A DNA stretch of 64,000 nt from Skermania piniformis (GTDB taxonomy: Bacteria > Actinomycetota > Actinomycetes > Mycobacteriales > Mycobacteriaceae), in NCBI RefSeq assembly GCF_019285775.1, contig NZ_CP079105.1:1674001-1738000 (forward strand). The letters are read 5' to 3'. The notes below the pieces were generated by a model. That model was not told the DNA's origin, made no database searches, and worked only from the letters and a program-made list of their open reading frames with translations. The position numbers and the translations under genes were made by a program. Shown here in pieces: positions 17,917 to 27,639 of the stretch; position 1 is the first letter of the stretch, and each line of letters opens with the position of its first letter.

Positions 17917-19004
17917 CGGATCAGCCGGGACAGCACGGCGGCCAACGCCGGTTTGGCCGTGTAGTCGGATCGGACCAGGCCGAAGTGCTGCTCCGGATCG
18001 CTGCTGGTGGAGTCCAGATCGCGATAGTCGAACGCGAAGAACGGTCCGCCGTTGGGCAGCGAGCGGAAATAGTCGATGCCGTCGGCGATGATGACGGCCT
18101 GGCCCTGTTCGGACACTCCGTACGTGCTGCCGGGGGTGCTGGAAGCGCCGAACTCGGTGCACCAGATCAGCTTGTCGCCGTCCCCGTACTGGGCCATCAG
18201 ATCGCTCACCTCCTGGATCGCGGCCCGCGATGCCCACGCCTCCGGAGCCGCGCTGAGCAGCTGCGGTGCGTTGTAGGGGTGCAACGCGATCCCGTCGAAG
18301 GTGCCCTGTCCGCCGGCGGCGTACAGCTCGCCCAGGAATCGGACCGGGCTGACGTTGATGCCGTCGTCGAGGGCGGGGGCGGTGCCCCCGGTGAGTACCG
18401 TCGCCTGAGGACTCACCCGCTTGATCGCCTGATACGAGTAACGCAGCAGCTCGGCGTAGTGCACCGGGTCGGGTTGTGGGGCCCAGCCGGGCAAGATGTT
18501 CGGTTCGTTCCAGATCTCCCAGGCATCGATCTGGGTGCGGTATCGCTGGGCGGCGCGGCCGACGAATGCGGCGAACCGGGCCGGATCGGCCGCTCCCGGA
18601 TGGACCTCGCCCCGGCCGGCCGGAATCGCCGCCCAAGTCGGGGCATAGCCGATCACGGCGAGCACGGTGAGCCCGGCTGCGTTGGCGTGCCGGACGGTCC
18701 GGTCCGGTTCGGACCAGTTCAGGTACCCGGGGACCGGTTCGACATCCGGCCATTCGATCGAGATCCGTACCGCGCCGATTCCGGCTCGGGCGATATGACC
18801 GAAGTCGGCGCGCTGCACCGAGTCCGGCGCCCGCAGCGTCGTGACGGCGGTGACGCCGATCGTGCGTGCATCGAAGGTGCGATCCGGGGACGCGGGCCCG
18901 GGCGGTGGGTCGGTCGGCCGGGTTCGGTCACTGCCGGCGACGGCAAGCCCGATCAGCATCATCGCGGTGATCATGAGCATCGCGAAGAAACGGAACAAAA
19001 CCAC
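17913..19004 (-). CDS. Secreted/anchored glycoside hydrolase (GH39/GH5, PslG-like)
   Basis: 363 residues. A hydrophobic N-terminus (residues 1-24, no lipobox Cys) implies export, perhaps membrane-tethered, followed by a Pro-rich linker. The TIM-barrel glycosidase core has acid/base Glu167 in WEIWNEPN and nucleophile Glu284 in WCTEFGAS. Clan A enzymes such as PslG of the Pseudomonas Psl locus have this layout and trim or release the polysaccharide. The position next to EPS polymerase functions fits such a role. ATGA coupling to the acyltransferase downstream is unusual and suggests joint control. Confidence 0.8.
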   Translation of the reverse strand: MVLFRFFAMLMITAMMLIGLAVAGSDRTRPTDPPPGPASPDRTFDARTIGVTAVTTLRAPDSVQRADFGHIARAGIGAVRISIEWPDVEPVPGYLNWSEPDRTVRHANAAGLTVLAVIGYAPTWAAIPAGRGEVHPGAADPARFAAFVGRAAQRYRTQIDAWEIWNEPNILPGWAPQPDPVHYAELLRYSYQAIKRVSPQATVLTGGTAPALDDGINVSPVRFLGELYAAGGQGTFDGIALHPYNAPQLLSAAPEAWASRAAIQEVSDLMAQYGDGDKLIWCTEFGASSTPGSTYGVSEQGQAVIIADGIDYFRSLPNGGPFFAFDYRDLDSTSSDPEQHFGLVRSDYTAKPALAAVLSRLIR

Positions 19005-19055
19005 GTGACCATCCCTCGCTCGTCGGTGCGGATGGGGTCGTGCCGGTGGAACGGT

Positions 19056-19691
19056 TCAGCCGGTGCCGCTGATCCGGTTTCGCTGACCGAGATCGGTAAC
19101 TCCCGCCGGCGGCAGGCCGGCGGCGTAGGCCAGTACCTCGCCGAATGCTTCCACGTGGGGTGCCAGCAGGGGCGATCCGGCGGTCCACGATGCGCGTAGT
19201 TCCAGCTGGTGCGCCTGCGGCGGCCCGGCAAGATCACCGTACCGAACCGAACTCGTCGCCGTGACGGTGCCCCCGAGCGCGGTGTGCGGTTCGCCGCGGT
19301 TGGTCAGCGCATCGGTCAGCCAACTCCACGCGACCTGGGGCAGGAGCGGGTCGGCGGCGACCACCGCGTCCAGGTCGGCCTGGATGTAGGCGACCAGGCG
19401 CAGCGTGCCCTCCCAGGCCTCGGCGCCGTCCGGGTCGTAGAGCAGGATCAGCCGACCGAACGCATCGCCCTCGGAATCTTGCGGGACCGAATCGGTTTCG
19501 GCATGTTTCACCTCGGCGCCGAGCGCGTAGGAGTACGGTGCGAGACGCTGTGGTGGCCGGATCGGACCGATTTCGATGCCGGGGTGCAACGTACCGCATC
19601 GCATGGCATCGATCGCGGTACGGAACAGTGCCGGCTCGCCCGCCGAACCCGCCATCGAAGTGGCGCCGTCGAGATGGTCGGAAGGGATCAC
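19056..19691 (-). CDS. DUF3000 domain protein (Rv2680 orthologue)
   Basis: Actinobacterial protein of unknown function. The recognisable core runs FRTAIDAMRCGTLHPGIEIGPIRPPQRLAPYSYALGAEV, then GRLILLYDPDGAEAWEGTLRLVAYIQADLD. It ends with the LAPHVEAFGEVLAYAAGLPPAGV block. I use GTG at 19691; an in-frame ATG at 19655 would shorten it by 12 residues and is equally possible. In M. tuberculosis it directly precedes the RNase D gene; here 16 kb of EPS genes and the WS/DGAT intervene. It is divergent from hemE across 115 bases. Confidence 0.8.
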   Translation of the reverse strand: MIPSDHLDGATSMAGSAGEPALFRTAIDAMRCGTLHPGIEIGPIRPPQRLAPYSYALGAEVKHAETDSVPQDSEGDAFGRLILLYDPDGAEAWEGTLRLVAYIQADLDAVVAADPLLPQVAWSWLTDALTNRGEPHTALGGTVTATSSVRYGDLAGPPQAHQLELRASWTAGSPLLAPHVEAFGEVLAYAAGLPPAGVTDLGQRNRISGTG

Positions 19692-19806
19692 AGTGTCGCA
19701 CGGTATCCTGTGCGGCGCGGCCGGACGGGAGGCGCGCCGGAGCCGAGCACGCGCCGTGACGTGCGATCATGGCCGGGATGAGTAGCGGCCAGATGAGCAG
19801 TAGTAG

Positions 19807-20889
19807 ATGGACAGCGTAGCCCGGCCGGGGGCCACCGAATCACCGTCGCGTCGGGCGCTGCCCGAGGCCCCGTTCCTGGTTGCGGCCACCGGCGGGCGGC
19901 CTTCCCGGCGGCCGGTCTGGTTCATGCGGCAGGCCGGGCGATCGTTGCCGGAGTACCGCCGGGTCCGCGCCGGCACGGGCATGTTGGCGGCCTGCTTCGA
20001 TCCGGAACTGGTGTGCGAAATCACCCTGCAGCCGGTGCGCCGGCATCGGGTGGACGCGGCGATTCTGTTCTCCGACATCGTCGTTCCGCTGCGGGCAGCG
20101 GGGATCGAGTTGGACATCGTCGCCGGTGTCGGGCCGGTGATATCGCAGCCGGTGCGCAGCGCCGCTCAGGTGCGCGCGATCCCGCGGCTGGCGGCCGAAC
20201 AGGTGGACCCGGTGGCGACTGCGGTCGGGTTGCTCACCGCCGAGTTGGGTGCGATACCGCTGATCGGCTTCGCCGGCGCCCCGTTCACGCTGGCGTCCTA
20301 CCTGGTCGAGGGCGGACCGAGCCGTAATCACGAGCGGACCAAGGCGCTGATGTACGCCGACCCGACGACCTGGCATGCGTTGCTCGACACGTTGGCCGAC
20401 AGCACCGTCACCTTCCTGCAAGCCCAACTTGCGGCCGGGGTGGATGCGGTGCAACTGTTCGATTCCTGGGCCGGCGCACTCTCGTTGGCCGACTATCGCG
20501 AATTCGTCTACCCGCACACTCGGCGGGTATTCGCCGAGATTGCGGCCGCCGGAGTTCCACGGATTCATTTCGGGGTCGGAACCGGTGAGTTGCTCGGTGT
20601 CCTCGGTGAGGTCGGCGCGGACGTGGTCGGGGTGGACTGGCGGGTGCCACTGTCCGTCGCGGCGCGCCGGGTCGGACCCGGAAAGGCGTTGCAGGGCAAC
20701 CTGGATCCCGCGGTGTTGTTCGCCGGTTGGGACCCGGTCGCGCGGCAGGTGCGCCGGGTGATCGACGAGGGGGACGCCGCGATCGCCGCGGGCGCGTCGG
20801 GGCACATCGTCAATCTGGGTCACGGCGTGTTGCCCGACACCGATCCCGGGGTGCTCACCGCGGTGGTGGAGCTGGTGCACGAGCTGTGA
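19807..20889 (+). CDS. hemE: Uroporphyrinogen decarboxylase
   Basis: Decarboxylates the four acetate side chains of uroporphyrinogen III to give coproporphyrinogen III (cytoplasmic haem pathway). 360 residues. Family signatures: [16 protein letters not shown] (substrate-binding Arg region), [29 protein letters not shown], and [18 protein letters not shown], ending with the expected [15 protein letters not shown]. The next gene, hemY, starts at a GTG overlapping the hemE stop, and hemQ follows, which is the standard actinobacterial coproporphyrin-dependent haem order. Orthologue of Rv2678c. Confidence 0.96.
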   Translation: MDSVARPGATESPSRRALPEAPFLVAATGGRPSRRPVWFMRQAGRSLPEYRRVRAGTGMLAACFDPELVCEITLQPVRRHRVDAAILFSDIVVPLRAAGIELDIVAGVGPVISQPVRSAAQVRAIPRLAAEQVDPVATAVGLLTAELGAIPLIGFAGAPFTLASYLVEGGPSRNHERTKALMYADPTTWHALLDTLADSTVTFLQAQLAAGVDAVQLFDSWAGALSLADYREFVYPHTRRVFAEIAAAGVPRIHFGVGTGELLGVLGEVGADVVGVDWRVPLSVAARRVGPGKALQGNLDPAVLFAGWDPVARQVRRVIDEGDAAIAAGASGHIVNLGHGVLPDTDPGVLTAVVELVHEL

Positions 20890-22238
20890 GGCGGTACGCC
20901 GTCGTCGGCGGCGGGATCAGTGGGCTGGTCGCTGCCTTCCGGCTACGGCGGATGCTGGGCCCGGCCGCCGAGATCGTGCTGCTCGAGTGCGGCAGCCGGC
21001 TCGGCGGCTGCCTGCGCACGGTCGAACTGGCCGGGCCGGTGGATGTGGGCGCGGAGGCCTTCGTCGGGCGCCGGCCGGAAGTGCCGGAACTCCTCGCCGA
21101 GCTCGGTCTGGCCGAGCAACTGGTCCACCCGTCCGGGTTGCGTCCGTCGATCTGGGCCGACGGTGTATTGCACCCACTGCCCGCCGGCACCCTGATGGGG
21201 TTGCCGGCCGGCCCGGATGCGGTCGCCGGTCTGGTGGACGCCGGGACGCTGGCCCGGATCGCAGCCGAGCCGGCCCGGCCGTTGCGTTGGGTCGTCGGCG
21301 GCGACACCGACCTGGCGAGCCTGGTGGCCGATCGGTTCGGCGCCCAGGTCGTGGCGCGCAGCGTCGACCCGTTGCTCGGCGGGGTCTACGCGGGTCGGTC
21401 CGCGACGATCGGGGTGCGCGCCGCTCTGCCGGCCTTGGCGGCCCGCTTGGATGCGGGGGCGGCGAGCCTGAGCGCGGCGGTTGCCGCGGCCCTGCCGCCG
21501 CCATCGGATCGGCCGGTGTTCGGTGGGGTGCGTGACGGGTACGGCGTGTTGCTCGATGCCCTGCGCCGGGCGGCCGCCGCTACCGAGTGCCGGGCGCCGT
21601 TCGTCGGCTTGTCCCGCGATGGTGCCGGCTGGCAGGTGGACCCGGTCGGCCGGGTCGACGGGGTGCTGCTGGCGGTGCCGGCTCCGGCCGCCGCCGACCT
21701 GCTGCGCGGGGTCGCGCCGGTCGCTGCGGCGGCGGCCGCCGCGATCCCGTCGGCGTCGTCCGCGGTCGTCGCGCTGGCGGTGCCGGCCGACAGTCCGTTG
21801 CCGCCGAACTCCGGCATCCTGATCGGCACCGGCGAGCCGGTCGGTGCCAAGGCGTTCACCTTTTCCAGCCGCAAGTGGCCGCACCTGCGTGGTCGGCAAC
21901 TGGCCGGCCGGAGTGTGGCACTGCTGCGCGCGTCGTTCGGCCGGTACGGCGACGACGCGGTCCTGGCTCGGTCGAATCCGGAGCTGGTCGCGACCGCCGT
22001 CGCCGATCTGGCCACGGTGACCGGGGTGACGGTGACGCCGCTCGCCGTGCACGTCCAACGTTGGCCGGCGGCACTGCCGCAGTACCGGCCGGGACATGCC
22101 GGGCTGGTCGCAGCCATCGAATCGAGCGTGGCCGAGCTGGCCGGGCTCGAGGTCGCGGGCGCCTACCTGGGCGGAGTGGGGGTGCCGGCGTGCGTGGCAG
22201 CCGGATCGGCGGCCGCGCACCGGTTGATGGCACGATGA
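20886..22238 (+). CDS. hemY: Coproporphyrinogen III oxidase / protoporphyrinogen-oxidase family
   Basis: FAD-dependent oxidase that converts coproporphyrinogen III to coproporphyrin III in Gram-positive/actinobacterial haem synthesis (CgoX). 450 residues starting at GTG 20886 (GTGA overlap with hemE). The dinucleotide-binding motif [17 protein letters not shown] is at the N-terminus, followed by [14 protein letters not shown]. The C-terminal FAD motif is [25 protein letters not shown] and [14 protein letters not shown] are typical late blocks. It is co-translated with hemE upstream and hemQ downstream. Confidence 0.93.
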   Translation: MRRYAVVGGGISGLVAAFRLRRMLGPAAEIVLLECGSRLGGCLRTVELAGPVDVGAEAFVGRRPEVPELLAELGLAEQLVHPSGLRPSIWADGVLHPLPAGTLMGLPAGPDAVAGLVDAGTLARIAAEPARPLRWVVGGDTDLASLVADRFGAQVVARSVDPLLGGVYAGRSATIGVRAALPALAARLDAGAASLSAAVAAALPPPSDRPVFGGVRDGYGVLLDALRRAAAATECRAPFVGLSRDGAGWQVDPVGRVDGVLLAVPAPAAADLLRGVAPVAAAAAAAIPSASSAVVALAVPADSPLPPNSGILIGTGEPVGAKAFTFSSRKWPHLRGRQLAGRSVALLRASFGRYGDDAVLARSNPELVATAVADLATVTGVTVTPLAVHVQRWPAALPQYRPGHAGLVAAIESSVAELAGLEVAGAYLGGVGVPACVAAGSAAAHRLMAR

Positions 22239-22243
22239 GGGCC

Positions 22244-22939
22244 ATGGCGCGTCTCGACTATCAAGCCCTCAACTCCACCATTCGCTACCTGATGTTCTCG
22301 GTGTTCCAGGTCCGCCCGGGCGCACTCGGTGACGACCGGGAGGCGGCGGCGAAGGAGGCCGCGGCCTTCTTCGACGGACTTGCCGACCGCGGTGTGGTGA
22401 CCCGGGGCATCTACGACGTGGCCGGCCTGCGCGCGGACGCCGACTACATGGTGTGGACGCACGCCGAACGGGTGGAGGACCTGCAAGCCGCCTACGCCGA
22501 TCTGCGGCGCACCACCGAGCTGGGCCGGGCCAGCATCCCGGTGTGGAGCAACGTCGCATTGCACCGCCCGGCCGAGTTCAACAAGAGTCACGTCCCGGCG
22601 TTCTTGGCGGGGGAGGACGCGGGCGCCTACATCTGCGTCTACCCGTTCGTCCGTTCCTACGACTGGTACCTGCTACCGGACGAGGAGCGTCGGACCATGC
22701 TGCGCGACCACGGAATCGCCGCGCGCGGGTATCCCGATGTCCGGGCGAACACGGTCAGCTCCTTCGCGCTCGGGGACTACGAGTGGATTCTCGCGTTCGA
22801 GGCGCCGGAGTTGCATCGGATCGTCGACCTGATGCGGGATCTGCGCGCAACCGAGGCCCGCCGCCACGTCCGGGAGGAGATTCCGTTCTTCACCGGCCCG
22901 CGGGTCGAGCTGGAGCAGCTGGTGACCGCTCTACCCTGA
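22244..22939 (+). CDS. hemQ: Coproheme decarboxylase (chlorite-dismutase family)
   Basis: Last step of the coproporphyrin-dependent pathway: two oxidative decarboxylations of coproheme to haem b. I start at ATG 22244 ([10 protein letters not shown]), giving 231 residues, the length of the mycobacterial orthologue Rv2676c. ATG 22235 overlaps the hemY stop and would add only three residues. Conserved blocks: [20 protein letters not shown] (catalytic Tyr region), and [30 protein letters not shown] (proximal haem His). Its 3' end overlaps the convergent aftC by 50 bases, leaving no room for a terminator. Confidence 0.94.
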   Translation: MARLDYQALNSTIRYLMFSVFQVRPGALGDDREAAAKEAAAFFDGLADRGVVTRGIYDVAGLRADADYMVWTHAERVEDLQAAYADLRRTTELGRASIPVWSNVALHRPAEFNKSHVPAFLAGEDAGAYICVYPFVRSYDWYLLPDEERRTMLRDHGIAARGYPDVRANTVSSFALGDYEWILAFEAPELHRIVDLMRDLRATEARRHVREEIPFFTGPRVELEQLVTALP

Positions 22940-24200
22940 CCGGGTCGATTCCGCCGGCGAGCCGTCCCTCCCGCCGGGCTGCCAGATAGCGGTCGCCGAG
23001 CACGCAGAACACGACGATCAGCAGCAGGCTCCAGCCGAGCGTCGTCTTCATATACTCCGCGGTCCGGCCGGCCGAGTGGAACCGATCCGACAGCCAGCTG
23101 TCGTAGGACATGAAGCCGTAGATCGCGCACCAGGCCGGCCAGTTACGGATGACCGAGTTGCGCAGCACCACCGTCATCAGGAACGGGAACATGTACATCG
23201 AGTAATACATCTGGCCCAGTGAGCCCAACAGGAACTGGGCGGTGAGCAGCACCCCGGATGCGGTGCAGACGAAGAACAGTTCGTCGTCGCGGTAGTACCG
23301 ATAGAGCAGCCAGAGCGAGATCGCCACCATCACCCCGAACGCCACTCGCATGAACCAGGTGAGTGGGGTCGGCAGGCCGTAGTACTCGCCGTTGCCGACG
23401 ATCGCGCTGTTGAAGTAGTCCCGTGACTCCAGCAGATAGGGCAGCGTGCGGTGCACGAAATCCATCGGGTCCACCAGCAACGGCCACGCGATCAACGTCA
23501 TCACCAGCGGTACCGCGACCGCGGTGACGAGCACCTTCCACTGCCGGCGCGCGATGACGACGACGAGCAGTGGAAGCAAGATCCATTTGACTGCGAAGGT
23601 GAGCCCGAGGATCGCCCCGGCGGCCAGGTCCTTCCGTTGCAGCAGCCAGCGCAGGAACAACATTTCGCCGAGCAGGATGCAGCCGTTGATGTTGGTGAAG
23701 ACCAGCGTGTTGGTCACCGTCTCCGAGACGAACATGCCGAACAGCAGGATCGGTGCGGCCACCGACCGCACGGTGTATCGGAACAGCCGCAGCAACAGGT
23801 ACCAGGCGAGGATGATCGCGATCGCGTTGACCAGGATGAACAGCCAGCGTGAGCGCTCCGGGTCGATGATCGCCAGCGGTGCGATCAGCAGGGTGCCGCT
23901 CGGCGGGTACAGGTAGTGCGGGTCGACGTAGTCGAAATCGGCGGTGTAGACCGGTCGGTGGTTCAGAAATGCCAGCGAAGCCTGGTAGACCGGAGCGAAG
24001 TCGTCGGTGATGTAGCCGTTGACGGCTTTGACCAGCACGCGGTGCACGATCGTGAGAATCGCGATCGGCCACATTGCGTACCGGATGGCGTCGCTCGTGG
24101 TGAGCGCGGTACGCGGCTCCAGCCGTACGGAGAACACTCGGGAACGGTACACCGGCGACGGCTCGGTACCGGGCCGGGACACCTGGCGACCCGGGTTCAC
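22890..24200 (-). CDS. aftC: Alpha-(1->3) arabinofuranosyltransferase
   Basis: Membrane GT-C (GT87/DUF2029) enzyme that adds the alpha-1,3 branch points of arabinan in arabinogalactan and lipoarabinomannan, using decaprenyl-phospho-arabinose at the outer face. 436 residues with about 10 membrane spans. The catalytic Asp pair lies in the first loop ([17 protein letters not shown]), followed by [14 protein letters not shown]. The GT-C loop and [11 protein letters not shown] spans follow. Orthologue of Rv2673. Its presence is strong evidence for a mycolata cell wall. It overlaps the upstream protease-like gene by ATGA. Confidence 0.92.
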   Translation of the reverse strand: MNPGRQVSRPGTEPSPVYRSRVFSVRLEPRTALTTSDAIRYAMWPIAILTIVHRVLVKAVNGYITDDFAPVYQASLAFLNHRPVYTADFDYVDPHYLYPPSGTLLIAPLAIIDPERSRWLFILVNAIAIILAWYLLLRLFRYTVRSVAAPILLFGMFVSETVTNTLVFTNINGCILLGEMLFLRWLLQRKDLAAGAILGLTFAVKWILLPLLVVVIARRQWKVLVTAVAVPLVMTLIAWPLLVDPMDFVHRTLPYLLESRDYFNSAIVGNGEYYGLPTPLTWFMRVAFGVMVAISLWLLYRYYRDDELFFVCTASGVLLTAQFLLGSLGQMYYSMYMFPFLMTVVLRNSVIRNWPAWCAIYGFMSYDSWLSDRFHSAGRTAEYMKTTLGWSLLLIVVFCVLGDRYLAARREGRLAGGIDPVRVERSPAAPARPAGR

Positions 24201-25774
24201 GCGGGACAGGCCGTCCCGTTCTCCGGAAGGTTCCCGGACTTCAAGTATCCGACAACGGCTTGCTGGGCGCAGTTCGAATGGGCGCTCACCGGGTGTCCCC
24301 AGCCCTGCCAGTCCACCACCGAGGTGCGGGCACCGGCACGCTGCAACTCCCCGGTCACCGAGTCCACTCCGGTACGCCCGGTGACCGGATCGGCCTGGCC
24401 GGCGAGCACCAACACGGGCAAGTTCAGCTGGGCCGGTTCGGTGTCACCGGTGGGCGCCGGCCAGGCCGCGCAGGCCAGCAGACTCAACGCAGCCTGCTCA
24501 CCGAAGACCGGGTAACGGTCCCGCCAGTTCGTCTGCAGGCTTTGCACCTGCGACGGTGCCGGCCACTGCCGGCCGTCGGTGCAGCGACCGACGAACTGGC
24601 CGTCGGTCATGGTGGCGGCCAGCTGCCGCTGGATCAAGCCGTCCAGTCCGGCACCGTCGCCGCGTCCGGCTGCTGCCAACACGTCGGCCAGCTCCGTGGT
24701 CCGGGTCGGCAGGTCCGCGCGCGGGCTGCCGAGGAACCCGCTGATCGCGCTGAGCACGGTGTTCGCCGCGACCGTGCCCAGGCCGCCGGCCCCGGCTCGG
24801 CGGACCAGATCGGTGATCGCGGCCCGGGGGTCCGGTCCGAGCGCACAGTTCAGCGCGGCACACCGGTTGGCAAACGCGTCCAATGCTGCCTCGGCGCCCT
24901 GCACCCGCTGCTCGGCCAGCGTCTGCGCGTCACCGATGCCCTGCGGTGCGTCCAGCACCAGCCGGCTCAGATGACCCGGAAACATCCGGGCGTAGGCGAG
25001 TGCCACCTGCGCCCCCTCGCCCGTGCCGAGCAGCCCGATGCTGTCCACCTGCCAGACCAGCCGCAGCTGCTCCAGATCTTCGGCCGCGTGCGTGGTGTCG
25101 AAGGTCATCTCCTGCGGCTGGAGGAAGTCCTTGCAGGACGTGGTCGCGTCCTGGCTCAGCTTCACGATCGAGTCCAGCCGATCGGCACCGTTGGCCGAGA
25201 ACTGGGCGTTCTCGGTCAACCCGCGCCGGGTGCCGGCCGAGATGCACTCGATCGCCTGCGAGCTGCCGGTGCCGCGCCGGTCGAACGCGACGATCGGCCG
25301 GGCGGCGAGCACCGGCGTGGCCGGGCCGATGGCCATTCCGGCCAGGGTCGCGGTCGACGGGCGGTCCGAGCCCGAGGTGAGTACCAGCGGTGCCGCGTCT
25401 GCCGGGGTCTGCGGTAGCCGGGCCCGCATCACCCCGGCGGTGAAGGCGCCGTAGCCGTTGCCGCCGGCATCCACCGGAACGGTCAGTTCGGCGCATTCGA
25501 GCGTCAGCCCGTTCGGTGCGGCGCCGAGGCCGTACAGGTCGAGCGTGCTCGTCGTGCAGTCGCGCCAGGCCGGCTCTGCTTTCGGTGCCGGCGGCTCGGC
25601 CGGCGGGGGCAACTCGGTGCTGCTCGGCGTGGGTGCGTTGCCGCCGCCCTCCCGCACGGCCACACCCGGACGCTCGGAGGGCCCCGCGCCGCACCCGGCG
25701 ATCAGCGTCGCGACGATCGCCGCTGTGACGGCGACCGGCGCCGAGGTCCTCCCGCGTGCACACCGCATGGCCAC
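24197..25774 (-). CDS. Alpha/beta-hydrolase lipoprotein (Rv2672-like), nucleophile Ser absent
   Basis: 525-residue exported protein of the TAP-like/prolyl-peptidase-like family. Signal peptide with lipobox LIAGC (Cys28), then a Pro/Glu-rich linker to about residue 70. The fold is clear (VLTSGSDRPSTATLAG, PIVAFDRRGTGSSQAI). The nucleophile elbow reads LLGTGEGAQVAL: Gly sits where family members have Ser (GxSxG). The acid (GQADPVTG) and His (GWGHPVSAH) remain. Its place directly upstream of aftC is conserved in mycobacteria. It may be a non-catalytic lipoprotein or use another residue; confidence in function is low. Confidence 0.75.
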   Translation of the reverse strand: MAMRCARGRTSAPVAVTAAIVATLIAGCGAGPSERPGVAVREGGGNAPTPSSTELPPPAEPPAPKAEPAWRDCTTSTLDLYGLGAAPNGLTLECAELTVPVDAGGNGYGAFTAGVMRARLPQTPADAAPLVLTSGSDRPSTATLAGMAIGPATPVLAARPIVAFDRRGTGSSQAIECISAGTRRGLTENAQFSANGADRLDSIVKLSQDATTSCKDFLQPQEMTFDTTHAAEDLEQLRLVWQVDSIGLLGTGEGAQVALAYARMFPGHLSRLVLDAPQGIGDAQTLAEQRVQGAEAALDAFANRCAALNCALGPDPRAAITDLVRRAGAGGLGTVAANTVLSAISGFLGSPRADLPTRTTELADVLAAAGRGDGAGLDGLIQRQLAATMTDGQFVGRCTDGRQWPAPSQVQSLQTNWRDRYPVFGEQAALSLLACAAWPAPTGDTEPAQLNLPVLVLAGQADPVTGRTGVDSVTGELQRAGARTSVVDWQGWGHPVSAHSNCAQQAVVGYLKSGNLPENGTACPA

Positions 25775-25813
25775 AGCCTGCCAGGTCGGCGTCGCCGAGA
25801 CCGGTCCGGGCGT

Positions 25814-26554
25814 TCAGCCGACCCGCACCCAGCGGGTCAGCAAGGTGCCGTCATCGTCGGTGAGTACGTGCGCCCGGCTCATCGCCGTCGGCGCGGCCGT
25901 GGCCGAGACGGTGATCCGGCGGCCGTCGCCACCGACCACCAGTGGCGACAGGGTCAGGCACAACTCGTCGACCGCGGCGTCCGCGATCAGCTGGCCGAAC
26001 AACGACGGCCCGCCCTCGAACAGGACGCGGTGCAAGCCCAGTTCACCGAGCGTGTCGCGGATTGCCGAGCTCGATACCGACGACTCGCCGAGCTCCAGAA
26101 TCCGCGCGCCGGTGTCGGCCAGCCGCGCTTTCCGGTCCGTCGCCGCGGCGGCGGTGGTCAGCACGATCGGGGCCACCGCGGTGTCGGTGAACAACCGCGA
26201 GGTGGGGTCGAGATCGGCGTTGCCGGTGATGACGGCGATCGGTGGCACCGCGTCCAACCCGTGCGCAAGCCGCCACTCGCGGCGGTGCTCGTTGGTACGG
26301 GCGCCGCCGTAGTCCTCGGCCCGGACCGTGCCGGCACCCACCAGCACCACGTCGCACAGCTCGCGCAGGACACCGAACACGGTCCGGTCGGCCGGCGTGC
26401 CCAGCCCGGTGGAGGAGTCGTCGAGCGTTGCGGCTCCGTCCAGGCTGCTGATGAAGTTCGCCCGCAGCCACGGGGCGGTCGGCTCGCTCGGATAGGCGTA
26501 GAGGTCCCGCAGGTCGTCGATGGTGAGCTGGGTCGCATTGTCCAGGTGCTGCAC
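25814..26554 (-). CDS. RibD C-terminal-like reductase (Rv2671 type)
   Basis: 246 residues from GTG 26554, the first plausible start before the conserved region; the larger open frame upstream is antisense to the ATPase gene. RibD_C/dihydrofolate-reductase-like fold: WLRANFISSLDGAATLDD, FGVLRELCDVVLVGAGTVRAEDYGG, LFEGGPSLFGQLI and LCLTLSPLVVGGDGRRI. The family reduces a ribityl-pyrimidine in riboflavin synthesis. The mycobacterial Rv2671 can also stand in for dihydrofolate reductase, as is known from antifolate studies. No deaminase domain is present. Divergent from the AFG1-like ATPase. Confidence 0.85.
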   Translation of the reverse strand: MQHLDNATQLTIDDLRDLYAYPSEPTAPWLRANFISSLDGAATLDDSSTGLGTPADRTVFGVLRELCDVVLVGAGTVRAEDYGGARTNEHRREWRLAHGLDAVPPIAVITGNADLDPTSRLFTDTAVAPIVLTTAAAATDRKARLADTGARILELGESSVSSSAIRDTLGELGLHRVLFEGGPSLFGQLIADAAVDELCLTLSPLVVGGDGRRITVSATAAPTAMSRAHVLTDDDGTLLTRWVRVG

Positions 26555-26602
26555 GAGACCGATCAGATCACGGCGCCGGGGCAACCGATTAGGGTGGCCC
26601 GC

Positions 26603-27616
26603 ATGCCCAGCCGTCTCGTCGACCGCCGACCGGAGCTCGTCGCCGACGATCTGGTATCCCAGCTGGTGCCGCCACCGATGTTCGCCGAGGTGAGTTTCGC
26701 CGGCTACGTCCCCGATCCGGACGAACCGAGTCAGGCTGCCGCGGTGCGTGCGGCGGAACAGTTCGTCGCGCAGGTCGGCCGGGGGCGCGCTGCTCGGCAC
26801 GGATTGTTTCGCCGCCGGCGGCGGCCGGAGCCCGGTGCGGGGCTCTACCTGGACGGCGGGTTCGGCGTCGGCAAGACCCACCTGCTGGCCAGCATCTATC
26901 ACGCCTGTCCGGCGCCGAAGGCGTTCGGCACATTCGTCGAGCTCACCCACCTGGTCGGGGCGCTCGGCTTCGCGAATGCCCGCGCGCGCCTGGCGGACTA
27001 CGCCGTGCTGTGCATCGACGAGTTCGAGCTGGACGATCCGGGCGACACCACGATGATCGCCGGCCTGTTGACCGAGCTGACCGAACACGGGGTGTCGGTG
27101 GCGGCGACATCGAACACGTTGCCCAGTCAGCTCGGCGAAGGGCGGTTCGCCGCCCAGGATTTCCTTCGGGAGATCAAGAAGTTGGCGGACGTGTTCGCGA
27201 CGGTCCGGGTGGACGGACCGGACTACCGGCATCGCGACCTGCCGCCGGCGCCGCAACCGCTGCCCGAGGCAGAGCTGATCGCGCGTGCCGAGGCGACTCC
27301 GGGCGCCACCCTGGACGACTTCGACGCGCTCTGCGCGCACCTGGCCACCTTGCACCCCAGCCGGTACAAGCAGTTGGTCGACGGGGTGCGCGCGGTCTTC
27401 GTCGATCGGTTGCACCCGGTCGCCGACCAGGCGGTGGCGCTGCGGCTGGTGGTACTGGCCGACCGGCTGTACGACGCGAGCATCCCGGTCACCGTGTCGG
27501 GTGATCGGCTGGACCGGATATTTCCGCAGGAGATGTTGGACGGCGGCTACCGCAAGAAGTACCTGCGGGCCACGTCCCGGCTGCTCGCGCTGTCCCGGTT
27601 CGCTGCCACGGACTGA
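26603..27616 (+). CDS. zapE: AFG1/ZapE-like P-loop ATPase
   Basis: 337 residues, orthologue of Rv2670c. Walker A GGFGVGKTH has Lys91. Walker B is VLCIDEFELDDPGDT at about 136. Sensor region: VAATSNTLPSQLGEGRF, typical of the AFG1 branch. C-terminal block: RLYDASIPVTVSG, then YLRATSRLLALS. Relatives destabilise FtsZ bundles (ZapE) or tether mitochondrial inner-membrane proteins. In actinobacteria the role is not defined. Its ATG at 26603 leaves 48 bases to the divergent reductase gene. Confidence 0.87.
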   Translation: MPSRLVDRRPELVADDLVSQLVPPPMFAEVSFAGYVPDPDEPSQAAAVRAAEQFVAQVGRGRAARHGLFRRRRRPEPGAGLYLDGGFGVGKTHLLASIYHACPAPKAFGTFVELTHLVGALGFANARARLADYAVLCIDEFELDDPGDTTMIAGLLTELTEHGVSVAATSNTLPSQLGEGRFAAQDFLREIKKLADVFATVRVDGPDYRHRDLPPAPQPLPEAELIARAEATPGATLDDFDALCAHLATLHPSRYKQLVDGVRAVFVDRLHPVADQAVALRLVVLADRLYDASIPVTVSGDRLDRIFPQEMLDGGYRKKYLRATSRLLALSRFAATD

Positions 27617-27639
27617 TCGGCGGGCCCGGCCGGCTCGGT

